DNA of 6,114 nucleotides from Solirubrobacterales bacterium (GCA_013813955.1 JACCQW010000238.1:1-6114), one strand, 5' to 3'; positions 1 to 6,114 are shown, counted from the stretch's first letter. The notes: generated by a model not told the origin, from the letters alone. Made by a program: numbers and translations.

Positions 1-882
1 GGCTTCGACGTCGCGGTCGCCGCGGTGCCGGTGGACGCCCTCCCCGCGACGGTCGGCGGGCTGTGCGCCGCGCTGCCCGGCGCGGTGGTGACCGATGTCG
101 GCTCCACGAAGCACGCGCTGGTGCAGGCGATCGGCGCGGAGCCCTTCATCGGCGGTCACCCGCTGGCCGGCGCGGAGGCGGCGGGGGTGGCGCACGCCCG
201 CGAGGACCTCTTCGAGGGCGCCACCTGGTACCTGACGCCGCGTGAGCAGACGCCCGGCGTGCTCTACGAGCGCCTCGCGCGATTCGTTGCCGGCCTGGGC
301 GCCGCGCCCACCGCGATCGCCTCCGCCGACCACGACCGCCTGATGGCCGCCGTCTCGCACCTGCCCCACGTCGTGGCCAACCTCCTCGTAGCTCAGGTCG
401 CCGACGCGCTGGGCGGGGAGCGGATGCCGGCCACCGGCCCGAGCTTTCGCGACGCGACTCGCGTGGCAGGCGCCAACCCGGAGCTGTGGGCACAGATCTA
501 CCGGGCCAATCGCGACGCCCTCGGCACCGAGATAGACGGCCTGATCGCGCGCCTTTGCGCCGTGCGCCGGCGGCTCGGCGACGACGACCTCGCCGGCTGG
601 CAGGCCGCCGCCGCCGAGCAGCGCCGCGCCCTGCTCGAGGCGGGCGTGAGCGGGTCCGCCCAGTGCGAGATACGGGTGGCGCTGCCCAACCGCCCGGGGG
701 TGGTCGCGCAGCTCGCGCTGACCCTCGGCCAGGCCGCCATCAACATCTCCGACATGTCGCTCGCCCCCGAGCCCGACAACCGCACCGGCGTCGTGGCCCT
801 CTGGGTCTCGGAGAGCGACGCGCAGCGAGCGACCGAGCTGATCGCGGGCCTGGGCCACGGGGTCGGAAGGCCGGACGCGTGA
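1..882 (+). CDS. tyrA: Prephenate dehydrogenase with C-terminal ACT domain (5'-truncated)
   Basis: Oxidatively decarboxylates prephenate to 4-hydroxyphenylpyruvate with NAD(P)+, the committed step to tyrosine; a cytosolic enzyme. The reading frame is open from base 1, so the N-terminus, including the dinucleotide-binding glycine loop, lies upstream; 293 residues remain. Seen, in in-window numbering: the end of the Rossmann domain (DVGSTK near 32-37), the GGHPLAGAE loop with His53, the SHLPH motif at 119-123 whose first His (120) aligns with the family's catalytic histidine, and FRDATR at 149-154, whose arginines match the prephenate-binding region. Residues about 222-288 form an ACT domain (LPNRPGVVAQ, then INISDM), as in Bacillus-type TyrA, where such domains mediate amino-acid feedback; feedback here is inferred. 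The stop overlaps the aroA start by 4 nt, so the two are probably translationally coupled. The GTG at 25 is internal, not the true start. Identification is firm; NAD versus NADP preference cannot be judged without the N-terminus. Confidence 0.95.
   Translation, partial: GFDVAVAAVPVDALPATVGGLCAALPGAVVTDVGSTKHALVQAIGAEPFIGGHPLAGAEAAGVAHAREDLFEGATWYLTPREQTPGVLYERLARFVAGLGAAPTAIASADHDRLMAAVSHLPHVVANLLVAQVADALGGERMPATGPSFRDATRVAGANPELWAQIYRANRDALGTEIDGLIARLCAVRRRLGDDDLAGWQAAAAEQRRALLEAGVSGSAQCEIRVALPNRPGVVAQLALTLGQAAINISDMSLAPEPDNRTGVVALWVSESDAQRATELIAGLGHGVGRPDA
865..870 (+). promoter_or_regulatory. Ribosome binding site of aroA
   Basis: GGAAGG lies inside the last codons of tyrA, 8 nt before the GTG at 879. 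This purine-rich Shine-Dalgarno-like sequence at good spacing supports GTG 879 as the aroA start rather than any upstream in-frame codon. Confidence 0.6.
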
Positions 883-2186
883 ACCGCGGCGCCTCCGTCC
901 GCTTCGATCCCGCCCACCGCCTGCGCGGCACGATCGTCGCGCCGCCGGACAAGTCGATCTCCCATCGCGCGGCGCTGGTGGGGGCGATGGCGGCCGAGCC
1001 GGTGCGCATCACCAACTACCTGCGCGCCGCCGATACCCACTCGACGCTGCGGGCCATCCGCGAGCTCGGAGCGCTCGTGGAGGTGCACGACGAGGAGATC
1101 GTCGTGCGCGGCGTCGGCCTGCGCGAGGCGCGCGAGACCCACGGGCCGATCGACGTCGGCAACGCCGGGACGCTGATGCGCCTGCTGCCTGGCTGGCTGG
1201 CCGCCCAGGCGGGCCGCGCGTTCACGCTGGACGGTGACGACTCGATCCGGCGGCGCCCGGTGGACCGGATCGCCGAGCCGCTGCGCCTCATGGGCGCCGA
1301 GCTCGATCCCACCCAGGGGCGCTACCCGCCGTTCGTCGTGCGCGGCGCGCGGTTGCGCTCGATCGCCTACGACCTGCCGGTGGCCAGCGCGCAGGTCAAG
1401 TCGTGCGTGCTGCTCGCGGGCCTGGCCGCCGACGGGGCGACCACGGTCAGCGAGCCCGCGCCCAGCCGCGACCACACGGAGCGGATGCTGGCCGCCGCCG
1501 GCGTCGGGGTGCACCGCAACGGGCGCCACGTCACGGTGACCAACGCCGACGAGCTCGAGCCCGGTCCGATCCACGTCCCGGGCGACCTGTCCTCCGCGGC
1601 GTTCACGATCGCCGCCGGCGTGGTCGTCCCCCGGTCGCGGCTGCTCATCCGCGACGTCGGCGTCAACTGGACGCGCACGGGCTACCTGCGGATCCTCGAG
1701 CGCATGGGCGCGATCGTCGTCGGCGACCTGGAGGAGCACCTCGATGACGAGATCGTCCCGACGGAGCCGCTCACCGACCTCGACGTGACCGCCGGCCCGC
1801 TCGTCGGCACGGTGGTGGAGGCCGACGAGGTGCCGCTGGCCATCGACGAGCTGCCGCTCGTCGCGCTGCTGGGCTGCTTCGCCGAGGGCGAGACCCTGGT
1901 GCGCGGCGCGCAGGAGCTGCGCGTCAAGGAGTCCGACCGCATCGCCGGCGTCGTGGAAGGGCTGCGCGGGTTGGGCGCCGAGATCGAGGCGACCGCGGAC
2001 GGCTTCGCGGTGACGGGCACCGGCGGCCTGCGCGGCGGTCGGATCGACTCGGGCGGCGACCACCGCCTGGCGATGCTCGGCGCGGTCGCCGGGCTGGCCT
2101 CCCGGGAGGGCGTCGAGGTCGTCGGGATGGACGCCGCCGACGTCTCCTATCCCGGCTTCATGGGCGACCTCGGCGCCCTGGCCTGA
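879..2186 (+). CDS. aroA: 3-phosphoshikimate 1-carboxyvinyltransferase (EPSP synthase)
   Basis: Transfers the enolpyruvyl group of phosphoenolpyruvate to shikimate-3-phosphate, the sixth step of the shikimate pathway and the target of glyphosate. The protein has 435 residues, normal for the family. Motifs in order: DKSISHR at 24-30 (substrate-binding Lys25), GNAGTLMR at 94-101 (PEP/glyphosate loop), IRRRPVDRI in place of the usual SLRxRPM, SAQVK at 170-174, catalytic Asp323 in the IDELPL segment, VKESDR at 349-354 with Glu351, and GDHRLAM around His395-Arg396. Gly97 occupies the position where alanine gives class II glyphosate tolerance, so glyphosate sensitivity is inferred. Leu102 replaces the proline of the E. 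coli enzyme (Pro101), as in several Gram-positive enzymes. The GTG start is chosen because it overlaps the tyrA stop (GTGA), has a well-placed GGAAGG, and begins just before the conserved N-terminus. The frame is open far upstream, but that translation is arginine-rich shadow sequence. Confidence 0.96.
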   Translation: MNRGASVRFDPAHRLRGTIVAPPDKSISHRAALVGAMAAEPVRITNYLRAADTHSTLRAIRELGALVEVHDEEIVVRGVGLREARETHGPIDVGNAGTLMRLLPGWLAAQAGRAFTLDGDDSIRRRPVDRIAEPLRLMGAELDPTQGRYPPFVVRGARLRSIAYDLPVASAQVKSCVLLAGLAADGATTVSEPAPSRDHTERMLAAAGVGVHRNGRHVTVTNADELEPGPIHVPGDLSSAAFTIAAGVVVPRSRLLIRDVGVNWTRTGYLRILERMGAIVVGDLEEHLDDEIVPTEPLTDLDVTAGPLVGTVVEADEVPLAIDELPLVALLGCFAEGETLVRGAQELRVKESDRIAGVVEGLRGLGAEIEATADGFAVTGTGGLRGGRIDSGGDHRLAMLGAVAGLASREGVEVVGMDAADVSYPGFMGDLGALA

Positions 2187-2194
2187 AGCTCAGG
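2182..2194 (+). repeat. Short perfect inverted repeat over the aroA stop codon
   Basis: CCTGA and TCAGG form a perfect 5-bp stem with a 3-nt AGC loop, and the aroA TGA sits in the left arm. No T-run follows, so it is not a canonical intrinsic terminator; it could be a weak hairpin or chance in GC-rich DNA. Confidence 0.35.
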
Positions 2195-2206
2195 AGCCCG
2201 CGACCC

Positions 2207-2232
2207 GCGCGCCCAGCCGTGCGAAGGCGCGC
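2207..2232 (+). repeat. 7-bp inverted repeat in the aroA-cmk spacer
   Basis: GCGCGCC (2207-2213) and GGCGCGC (2226-2232) can form a perfect 7-bp GC-only stem with a 12-nt loop, just upstream of the -10-like box of cmk. There is no T-run after it. It might act as a U-less terminator for tyrA-aroA, bind a regulator, or be chance; nothing in the sequence decides between these. Confidence 0.35.
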
Positions 2233-2238
2233 CGACCC

Positions 2239-2253
2239 TATCCTCCTGCGCGA
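2239..2253 (+). promoter_or_regulatory. Probable promoter -10 box with leaderless start of cmk
   Basis: TATCCT at 2239-2244 matches the actinobacterial -10 consensus TAnnnT. Only 8 nt separate it from the ATG at 2253, which puts the expected transcription start at about 2251-2253, at or within two bases of the start codon. No Shine-Dalgarno sequence precedes this ATG. No good -35 hexamer is visible. A matching arrangement precedes metK, which raises confidence. Confidence 0.5.
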
Positions 2254-2849
2254 TGCTGATCGCCATCGACGGACCCGCCGGCGCGGGCAAGTCCACCGTC
2301 GCGCGGGCCGTCGCGGCCGCGCTGGGCTTCACCTACCTCGACAGCGGGGCGATGTACCGCTGCGTCGCGCTCGCCGAGCTGCGCGGCCACCCCGATCCGC
2401 TGGGCGCCGCGATCGGCCTCGGCGAGCGCATCACCCTGGAGGGCGAGGACGTCTCCACGGCGATCCGCGCGCCGGAGGTCTCCGAGCGCGCCTCGGAGGT
2501 GGCCGCGCGCCCGGAGGTCCGCGAGGCGCTCGTGGCCATGCAGCGCGAGCTCATCGCCTCCGGGGACTACGTCGCCGAGGGGCGTGATATCGGGACGGTC
2601 GTCGCCCCCGGCGCCGAGCTGAAGGTCTTTCTGACCGCCAGCCCGCAGGAGCGCGCGCACCGCCGGGCGGTCCAGATCGGCGCCGACGCGGGCCAGGTGC
2701 TGCGCGAGCAGACGGTGCGCGACGCCCGCGACGCCACGCGCGAGCACTCGCCGCTGGCCGCCGCGCCGGACGCGGTCGAGGTCGACACCACCGGGCGCAC
2801 CCGCGAGGAGGTCGTCGCGCACATCGTCGCGCTGGCGGGAGAGCGATGA
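2253..2849 (+). CDS. cmk: Cytidylate kinase (CMP/dCMP kinase), short form
   Basis: Phosphorylates CMP and dCMP with ATP to the diphosphates, salvaging and balancing pyrimidine nucleotides in the cytosol. The protein has 198 residues. Seen: P-loop GPAGAGKST at 7-15; LDSGAMYR at 29-36, with the CMP-contacting Ser31 and Arg36; EGEDVS at 63-68; EGRDIGTVV at 109-117, with the conserved Arg-Asp pair; [13 protein letters not shown] at 126-138; the lid arginine/aspartate series RDARDATR at 156-163 followed by SPL; and a closing DAVEVDTT segment. It is about 25-30 residues shorter than the E. coli enzyme. Most of the loss, roughly 18 residues, falls between YR36 and EGEDVS in the NMP-binding region, and some lies before the lid. 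All the catalytic motifs named are present, so it should be active. The ATG has no Shine-Dalgarno but follows a -10-like box closely, suggesting leaderless translation. Its stop overlaps the der start by 4 nt. Confidence 0.95.
   Translation: MLIAIDGPAGAGKSTVARAVAAALGFTYLDSGAMYRCVALAELRGHPDPLGAAIGLGERITLEGEDVSTAIRAPEVSERASEVAARPEVREALVAMQRELIASGDYVAEGRDIGTVVAPGAELKVFLTASPQERAHRRAVQIGADAGQVLREQTVRDARDATREHSPLAAAPDAVEVDTTGRTREEVVAHIVALAGER
2837..2843 (+). promoter_or_regulatory. Ribosome binding site of der
   Basis: GGGAGAG, at the end of cmk, contains GGAG 4 nt before the der ATG at 2846. The spacing is a little short. Together with the ATGA overlap it fits translational coupling of der to cmk, in contrast to cmk itself, which has no such site. 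Confidence 0.5.
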
Positions 2850-4162
2850 AGGTCGCGGTCGTCGGCTATCCGAACGTCGGCAAGTCCTCGCTGGTCAACC
2901 GCCTGACCAACTCGCGCGAGGCGGTGGTGCACGAGCGCCCAGGCATCACGCGCGACCGCAAGGAGATCTCCACGGAGTGGAACGGGCGGCGCTTCACGCT
3001 GATCGACACGGGCGGCATGGATCAGCAGGACCCCGATCCGATCTCGGGGTCGATCCGCGACCAGGCCCGCGCCGCGCTGGCCGACGCGCAGGTCGCGCTG
3101 TTCGTCTTCGACGCCAAGGCGGGCCTGCGCCCCGGCGACGAGGAGATGGCCGACCTGCTGCGCCGCTCGCAGCTGCCGGTCGTGATCGCCGCCAACAAGA
3201 TCGACGCCGTCGGTGACATCCCGCTCGCCGCCGAGGCGCACCGCCTCGGGCTGGGCGATCCGATGGCGGTCTCCGCCGCTCAGGGCCTGGGCACCGGCGA
3301 CCTGCTCGACCGCCTCGTGGCGCTGCTCCCCGAGGACGACGACGAGGAGGACAACAACGTCGTCCGGCTGGCGGTGATCGGGCGCCCGAACGTCGGCAAG
3401 TCCTCGCTGGTCAACCGCTTCATGGGCGCCGAGCGCGTGATCGTGTCCGAGGTCGCGGGCACGACCCGCGACGCGATCGACCTGCCGCTGGAGGTCGACG
3501 GCCGGCGGCTGGTCGTCGTCGACACCGCCGGGATGCGCCGCCAGTCGAAGGTCTCGGAGTCCGTCGAGTACTACACGGTGCTGCGCTCCCAGCGGGCCGC
3601 CGAGCGCGCCGACGTCGCGCTCGTCGTCTGCGACGCCAACGACGGCGTCACCGCGCAGGACCTGCGCGTGGCCGAGCTGGCGATGCAGTCGGGCTGCGCC
3701 ACGGCGCTCGTGCTCAACAAGTGGGACACCGCGGAGATGGCCGAGGCCGATCTCGACCACGAGCGCGCGAAGGCCACGCGCAAGCTGCGCCTGCGCCCGC
3801 GCGTGCTGACGGCCAGCGCGCTGACGGGCCGCAACGTCGAGCGCCTGCTGCGCGAGGTGATCGTGCTCGGCGACCGGATGGCCAACCGCATCCCCACCCC
3901 CCAGCTCAACCGCTTCCTCGGCGAGGTCGTGCAGGCTCGCCAGCCGCCCGCGAAGCAGGGGCACCGCCTCAAGCTCATCTACGCCGCCCAGATCGGCGAG
4001 CGCCCGCCGCGCTTCGCCATCCAGGTCAACTCGCGCACGCGCGTCACGCGCGACTACGCGTACTTCGTGGAGAACCGGCTGCGCGCCCGCTTCGGCCTGG
4101 ACGGCGTTCCGGTGATCATCGACTTCGTCGAGCGCAAGTCCCGGCGCGGCGAGGGCCGGTAG
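2846..4162 (+). CDS. der: Ribosome-assembly GTPase Der (EngA), two tandem G domains plus KH-like domain
   Basis: An essential GTPase that acts in maturation of the 50S ribosomal subunit. The protein has 438 residues, a usual length. G domain 1: P-loop GYPNVGKSS at 7-15, switch I around ITRDRK (34-39), DTGG at 54-57, NKID at 117-120, SA at 143-144. An acidic linker rich in Asp and Glu follows (about 163-169). G domain 2: GRPNVGKSS at 179-187, TTRD at 206-209, DTAG at 226-229, NKWD at 291-294, SA at 324-325. The C-terminal KH-like domain spans about 345-430 and includes [20 protein letters not shown]. The paired G domains with the KH-like tail are diagnostic of Der. The first P-loop reads SSLVNR, which resembles the second domain's P-loop more than the STLFNR common in first domains elsewhere. 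The ATG overlaps the cmk stop (ATGA). The cmk-der pairing is also found in Mycobacterium. The TAG stop lies inside the putative metK -10 box. Confidence 0.97.
   Translation: MKVAVVGYPNVGKSSLVNRLTNSREAVVHERPGITRDRKEISTEWNGRRFTLIDTGGMDQQDPDPISGSIRDQARAALADAQVALFVFDAKAGLRPGDEEMADLLRRSQLPVVIAANKIDAVGDIPLAAEAHRLGLGDPMAVSAAQGLGTGDLLDRLVALLPEDDDEEDNNVVRLAVIGRPNVGKSSLVNRFMGAERVIVSEVAGTTRDAIDLPLEVDGRRLVVVDTAGMRRQSKVSESVEYYTVLRSQRAAERADVALVVCDANDGVTAQDLRVAELAMQSGCATALVLNKWDTAEMAEADLDHERAKATRKLRLRPRVLTASALTGRNVERLLREVIVLGDRMANRIPTPQLNRFLGEVVQARQPPAKQGHRLKLIYAAQIGERPPRFAIQVNSRTRVTRDYAYFVENRLRARFGLDGVPVIIDFVERKSRRGEGR
2870..2902 (+). repeat. 33-nt direct repeat, copy 1 (first P-loop of der)
   Basis: Identical base for base to 3386-3418, 516 bases downstream and in the same frame. 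Both copies encode [11 protein letters not shown]. The identity stops at the next base on each side. Protein conservation explains part of this; the matching synonymous codons go beyond it. Confidence 0.9.
3386..3418 (+). repeat. 33-nt direct repeat, copy 2 (second P-loop of der)
   Basis: Exact copy of 2870-2902, covering the Walker A region of the second G domain of Der. The flanking codons differ (cgc before and ttc after, against tat and ctg in copy 1). Confidence 0.9.
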
Positions 4163-4172
4163 CCTGCCCGCA
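4160..4172 (+). promoter_or_regulatory. Probable promoter -10 box with leaderless start of metK
   Basis: TAGCCT at 4160-4165 fits TAnnnT and is followed by exactly 6 nt before the ATG at 4172. If its last base is -7, then +1 is the A of the ATG. The first three bases are also the TAG stop of der. No Shine-Dalgarno sequence lies in the 9-nt der-metK gap, and no convincing -35 hexamer is visible. The box resembles that of cmk (TATCCT). Confidence 0.55.
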
Positions 4173-5404
4173 TGACCAACTTCGCCGACAACGAGTACCT
4201 CTTCACGTCCGAGTCCGTCACCGAAGGCCACCCGGACAAGATCGCCGACCAGATCTCCGACGGCGTGCTGGACGCCGTCATGCGCGACGATCCGACCGGT
4301 CGCGTGGCGTGCGAAACGCTGGTGAACACGGGGCTCGTCGTCGTGTCGGGCGAGATCTCCACGGAGACCTACGTCGACATCCAGGAGATCGCGCGCAAGA
4401 CCGTTCGCAACATCGGCTACGTCGACGCGGACCTGGGCTTCAGCGCCGACTCGTGCGCGGTGCTCAACGCGATCGACAAGCAGTCGCCGGACATCGCGCT
4501 GGGCGTCGACAAATCCTACGAGACGCAGACCGATCCCTCCGACGACGACGAGCTGGACATCGCCGGCGCGGGCGATCAGGGGATGATGTTCGGCTACGCG
4601 ACCAACGAGACCGACGAGCTCATGCCGCTGCCGATCTCGCTGGCCCATCAGCTGGCCAAGCGGCTGGCCGCCGTGCGCCACGACCGGTCGCTGGGCTACC
4701 TGCGCCCCGACGGCAAGACGCAGGTGTCGGTGCGCTACGTCGACGGCCGGCCGGCGACGATCGAGAAGCTGCTGATCTCCACCCAGCATGCGGAGAGCGC
4801 GACGCGCGAGCAGATCCTCGACGACCTGTGGGAGCACGTCGTCGTGCCGGTCCTCCCCGAGGACATGTACGACGCGAGCGCGCTGCGCCGCGACTTCCTG
4901 GTCAACCCGACGGGCCGGTTCGTGATCGGCGGCCCGGTCGGCGACGCCGGGCTGACCGGGCGCAAGATCATCGTCGACACCTACGGCGGCATGGCCCGTC
5001 ACGGCGGCGGCGCGTTCAGCGGCAAGGACCCGTCGAAGGTCGATCGCTCCGCCGCGTACGCGGCGCGGTGGGTGGCCAAGAACCTGGTCGCGGCGGGGCT
5101 GGCCGACCGTGCGGAGGTGCAGGTCGCCTACGCGATCGGCGTCGCGCATCCGGTGTCGGTGATGGTCGAGACGTTCGGGACCGAGAAGATCGGCCGCGGG
5201 CGGATCGCCGCGCTGGTCAGCGAGCACTTCGACCTGCGTCCGGGCTCCTTCCGCCAGGAGCTCGACCTGCACCGGCCGATCTACCAGAAGACCGCCGCCT
5301 ACGGCCACTTCGGGCGCGACGACCCTGACTTCACCTGGGAGAGCACGGACAAGGCCGCCGCCCTGGCCGACGCCGCCGGCGTCTCCCAGCCCCAGCCGGC
5401 CTAG
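4172..5404 (+). CDS. metK: S-adenosylmethionine synthetase (methionine adenosyltransferase)
   Basis: Makes S-adenosylmethionine, the main methyl donor, from methionine and ATP, releasing phosphate and pyrophosphate; a cytosolic, usually tetrameric enzyme needing Mg2+ and K+. The protein has 410 residues, within the family range. Seen: [11 protein letters not shown] at 13-23 with His20 and Asp22, matching the ATP- and Mg-binding residues of E. coli MetK (His14, Asp16); the signature GAGDQG at 132-137; [16 protein letters not shown] at 269-273; and the phosphate-binding signature GGGAFSGKD at 278-286. The C-terminal domain includes [19 protein letters not shown] and is complete. The ATG at 4172 gives the expected short N-terminus before the first motif. 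It follows der by only 9 nt but has its own -10-like box and probably a leaderless start. No SAM riboswitch can fit in so short a leader. leuS follows after 16 nt and probably shares its transcript. Confidence 0.97.
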   Translation: MTNFADNEYLFTSESVTEGHPDKIADQISDGVLDAVMRDDPTGRVACETLVNTGLVVVSGEISTETYVDIQEIARKTVRNIGYVDADLGFSADSCAVLNAIDKQSPDIALGVDKSYETQTDPSDDDELDIAGAGDQGMMFGYATNETDELMPLPISLAHQLAKRLAAVRHDRSLGYLRPDGKTQVSVRYVDGRPATIEKLLISTQHAESATREQILDDLWEHVVVPVLPEDMYDASALRRDFLVNPTGRFVIGGPVGDAGLTGRKIIVDTYGGMARHGGGAFSGKDPSKVDRSAAYAARWVAKNLVAAGLADRAEVQVAYAIGVAHPVSVMVETFGTEKIGRGRIAALVSEHFDLRPGSFRQELDLHRPIYQKTAAYGHFGRDDPDFTWESTDKAAALADAAGVSQPQPA

Positions 5405-5419
5405 CGGCGCCCGGGGGCT
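5388..5419 (+). repeat. Imperfect inverted repeat across the metK-leuS junction
   Basis: AGCCCC (5388-5393) can pair with GGGGCT (5414-5419), and inside it GCCG (5395-5398) with CGGC (5405-5408). The right outer arm lies directly before the leuS ATG and includes most of the only G-run that could serve as a ribosome binding site. No T-run follows, so it does not look like a terminator. It may be chance. Confidence 0.25.
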
Positions 5420-5420
5420 C

Positions 5421-6114
5421 ATGGACGAGCGCCGGTTCGACCCCTCCGAGATCGAGCCCCGCTGGCAGCGGGTCTGGGCGCAGGAGCGCACGTGGGAGGT
5501 CTCCAACGACGAGGTCGACGACCGGCCGACCTCCTACGTGCTGGAGATGCTGCCCTACCCCTCGGGCGAGCCGCACATCGGACACCTGAAGACCTACTCG
5601 GTGGGCGACGCGGTCGCGCACTTCCATCGGCGCACCGGCCGGCGCGTGCTGCACCCGATGGGCTACGACGCCTTCGGCCTGCCCGCCGAGAACCACGCGA
5701 TCAGGACCGGCCGGCACCCGCGCGAGTCGACCGACGCGGCGATCGCCTCCTTTCAGCGCCAGTTCCGCGAGTGGGGGATCTCGATCGACTGGACGCGCGA
5801 GTTCGGTACCCACGAGCCGCGCTACTACCGCTGGACGCAGTGGATCTTCCTCGAGCTCTTCAAGCGCGGGCTGGCCTACCAGCGCGATGCGGCGGTCAAC
5901 TGGGACCCCGTCGAGGAGACGGTGCTGGCCAACGAGCAGGTCGTCGACGGCCGCGGTGAGCGCTCCGGCGCGCTCGTCGAGGTCCGCCAGCTCGAGCAGT
6001 GGTTCTTCCGCATCACCGACTACGCCGACCGCCTGCTGGAGGGCCTCGACACGATCCACTGGCCCGAGCACGTCAAGACGATGCAGCGCCACTGGATCGG
6101 CCGCTCGGAGGGCG
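5421..6114 (+). CDS. leuS: Leucyl-tRNA synthetase, N-terminal part (3'-truncated)
   Basis: Charges tRNA-Leu with leucine in the cytosol; a class Ia aminoacyl-tRNA synthetase. The 231 residues in the window cover the start of the Rossmann catalytic domain; the rest of the editing domain, KMSKS and the anticodon domain lie beyond the edge. Seen: EMLPYPSGEPHIGH at 42-55, with the HIGH motif at 52-55; GYDAFGLPAENHAI at 81-94, a LeuRS hallmark; VNWDPVEETVLANEQV at 159-174; QWFFRITDYADRLL at 193-206; and WPEHVKTMQRHWIGRS at 214-229, which leads into the CP1 editing insertion. The zinc-site region (DGRGERSGA, 176-184) has no cysteines, as in Bacillus-type LeuRS; the whole fragment is cysteine-free. 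The ATG at 5421 gives the typical N-terminus. Upstream there is only a GGGGG run 3 nt before the ATG, a poor ribosome binding site, and no -10-like box, so expression from the metK transcript is likely. Confidence 0.95.
   Translation, partial: MDERRFDPSEIEPRWQRVWAQERTWEVSNDEVDDRPTSYVLEMLPYPSGEPHIGHLKTYSVGDAVAHFHRRTGRRVLHPMGYDAFGLPAENHAIRTGRHPRESTDAAIASFQRQFREWGISIDWTREFGTHEPRYYRWTQWIFLELFKRGLAYQRDAAVNWDPVEETVLANEQVVDGRGERSGALVEVRQLEQWFFRITDYADRLLEGLDTIHWPEHVKTMQRHWIGRSEG

Noticed and set aside
486..878. N-terminal extension of aroA, or a tyrA-aroA style fusion
   Set aside because: The frame is open upstream of GTG 879, but that translation is arginine-rich noise. tyrA is intact in another frame with its own stop, and the EPSP synthase homology begins just after 879.
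498..2063. A 521-codon minus-strand open frame opposite tyrA and aroA
   Set aside because: Same GC-bias shadow; no motif, and it lies opposite clearly functional genes.
4163..4171. SAM riboswitch or other leader before metK
   Set aside because: Only 9 nt separate der and metK, and the likely transcript starts at the ATG, so there is no room for an aptamer.
3721..5328. A 535-codon plus-strand open frame across der and metK
   Set aside because: Out of frame with both genes, extremely arginine-rich, no recognisable domain.
5405..5420. Intrinsic terminator or separate promoter between metK and leuS
   Set aside because: The 16-nt gap has no T-run and no TAnnnT box; TAGCGG at the metK stop does not fit the -10 pattern.
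2567..5506. A 979-codon open frame on the minus strand covering cmk to leuS
   Set aside because: It runs antisense to four well-identified genes. Its translation is repetitive, rich in R, A, V, D, H, G and L, and shows no recognisable domain. Long antisense frames are expected where third positions are nearly always G or C.
1..6114. A previously undescribed system, mobile element, CRISPR array or RNA gene
   Set aside because: Six recognisable core genes fill the window nearly end to end with no unexplained open space, and I saw no transposase, attachment site, repeat array or tRNA-like fold. The region reads as ordinary core genome.

Overview
The window is a compact, very GC-rich stretch with strong G/C preference at third codon positions. 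It carries six housekeeping genes, all on the + strand: tyrA (5'-truncated), aroA, cmk, der, metK and leuS (3'-truncated). The adjacent cmk-der pair, the high GC, the C-terminal ACT domain on TyrA, and promoter-like TAnCCT boxes placed directly before start codons fit a high-GC actinobacterium. My best guess is class Thermoleophilia (Solirubrobacter/Conexibacter-like), from general resemblance of the proteins rather than from a search.

Layout: 1-882 is the end of prephenate dehydrogenase (TyrA). It overlaps by 4 nt (GTGA) a GTG-started 5-enolpyruvylshikimate-3-phosphate synthase (AroA, 879-2186). A 66-nt spacer (2187-2252) holds two small inverted repeats and a -10-like box just before cytidylate kinase (Cmk, 2253-2849). 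Cmk overlaps by 4 nt (ATGA) the double-GTPase ribosome assembly factor Der (2846-4162). Nine nucleotides later S-adenosylmethionine synthetase (MetK, 4172-5404) begins, and 16 nt after that leucyl-tRNA synthetase (LeuS, 5421 to the window end). No gene-free stretch reaches 300 bases.

Together the genes cover tyrosine and common aromatic biosynthesis (tyrA, aroA), pyrimidine nucleotide supply (cmk), ribosome biogenesis (der), methyl-donor synthesis (metK) and tRNA charging (leuS). Overlaps suggest translational coupling of tyrA-aroA and cmk-der. The -10-like boxes suggest that cmk-der and metK-leuS can also start from their own, probably leaderless, promoters.

I see no mobile element, CRISPR array, RNA gene, phage gene or novel system. 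The points worth a second look are small: the leaderless-promoter pattern, an exact 33-nt repeat between the two P-loops of der, a Cmk with a shortened CMP-binding region, a LeuRS lacking zinc-site cysteines, and the tyrA-aroA-cmk-der gene order.
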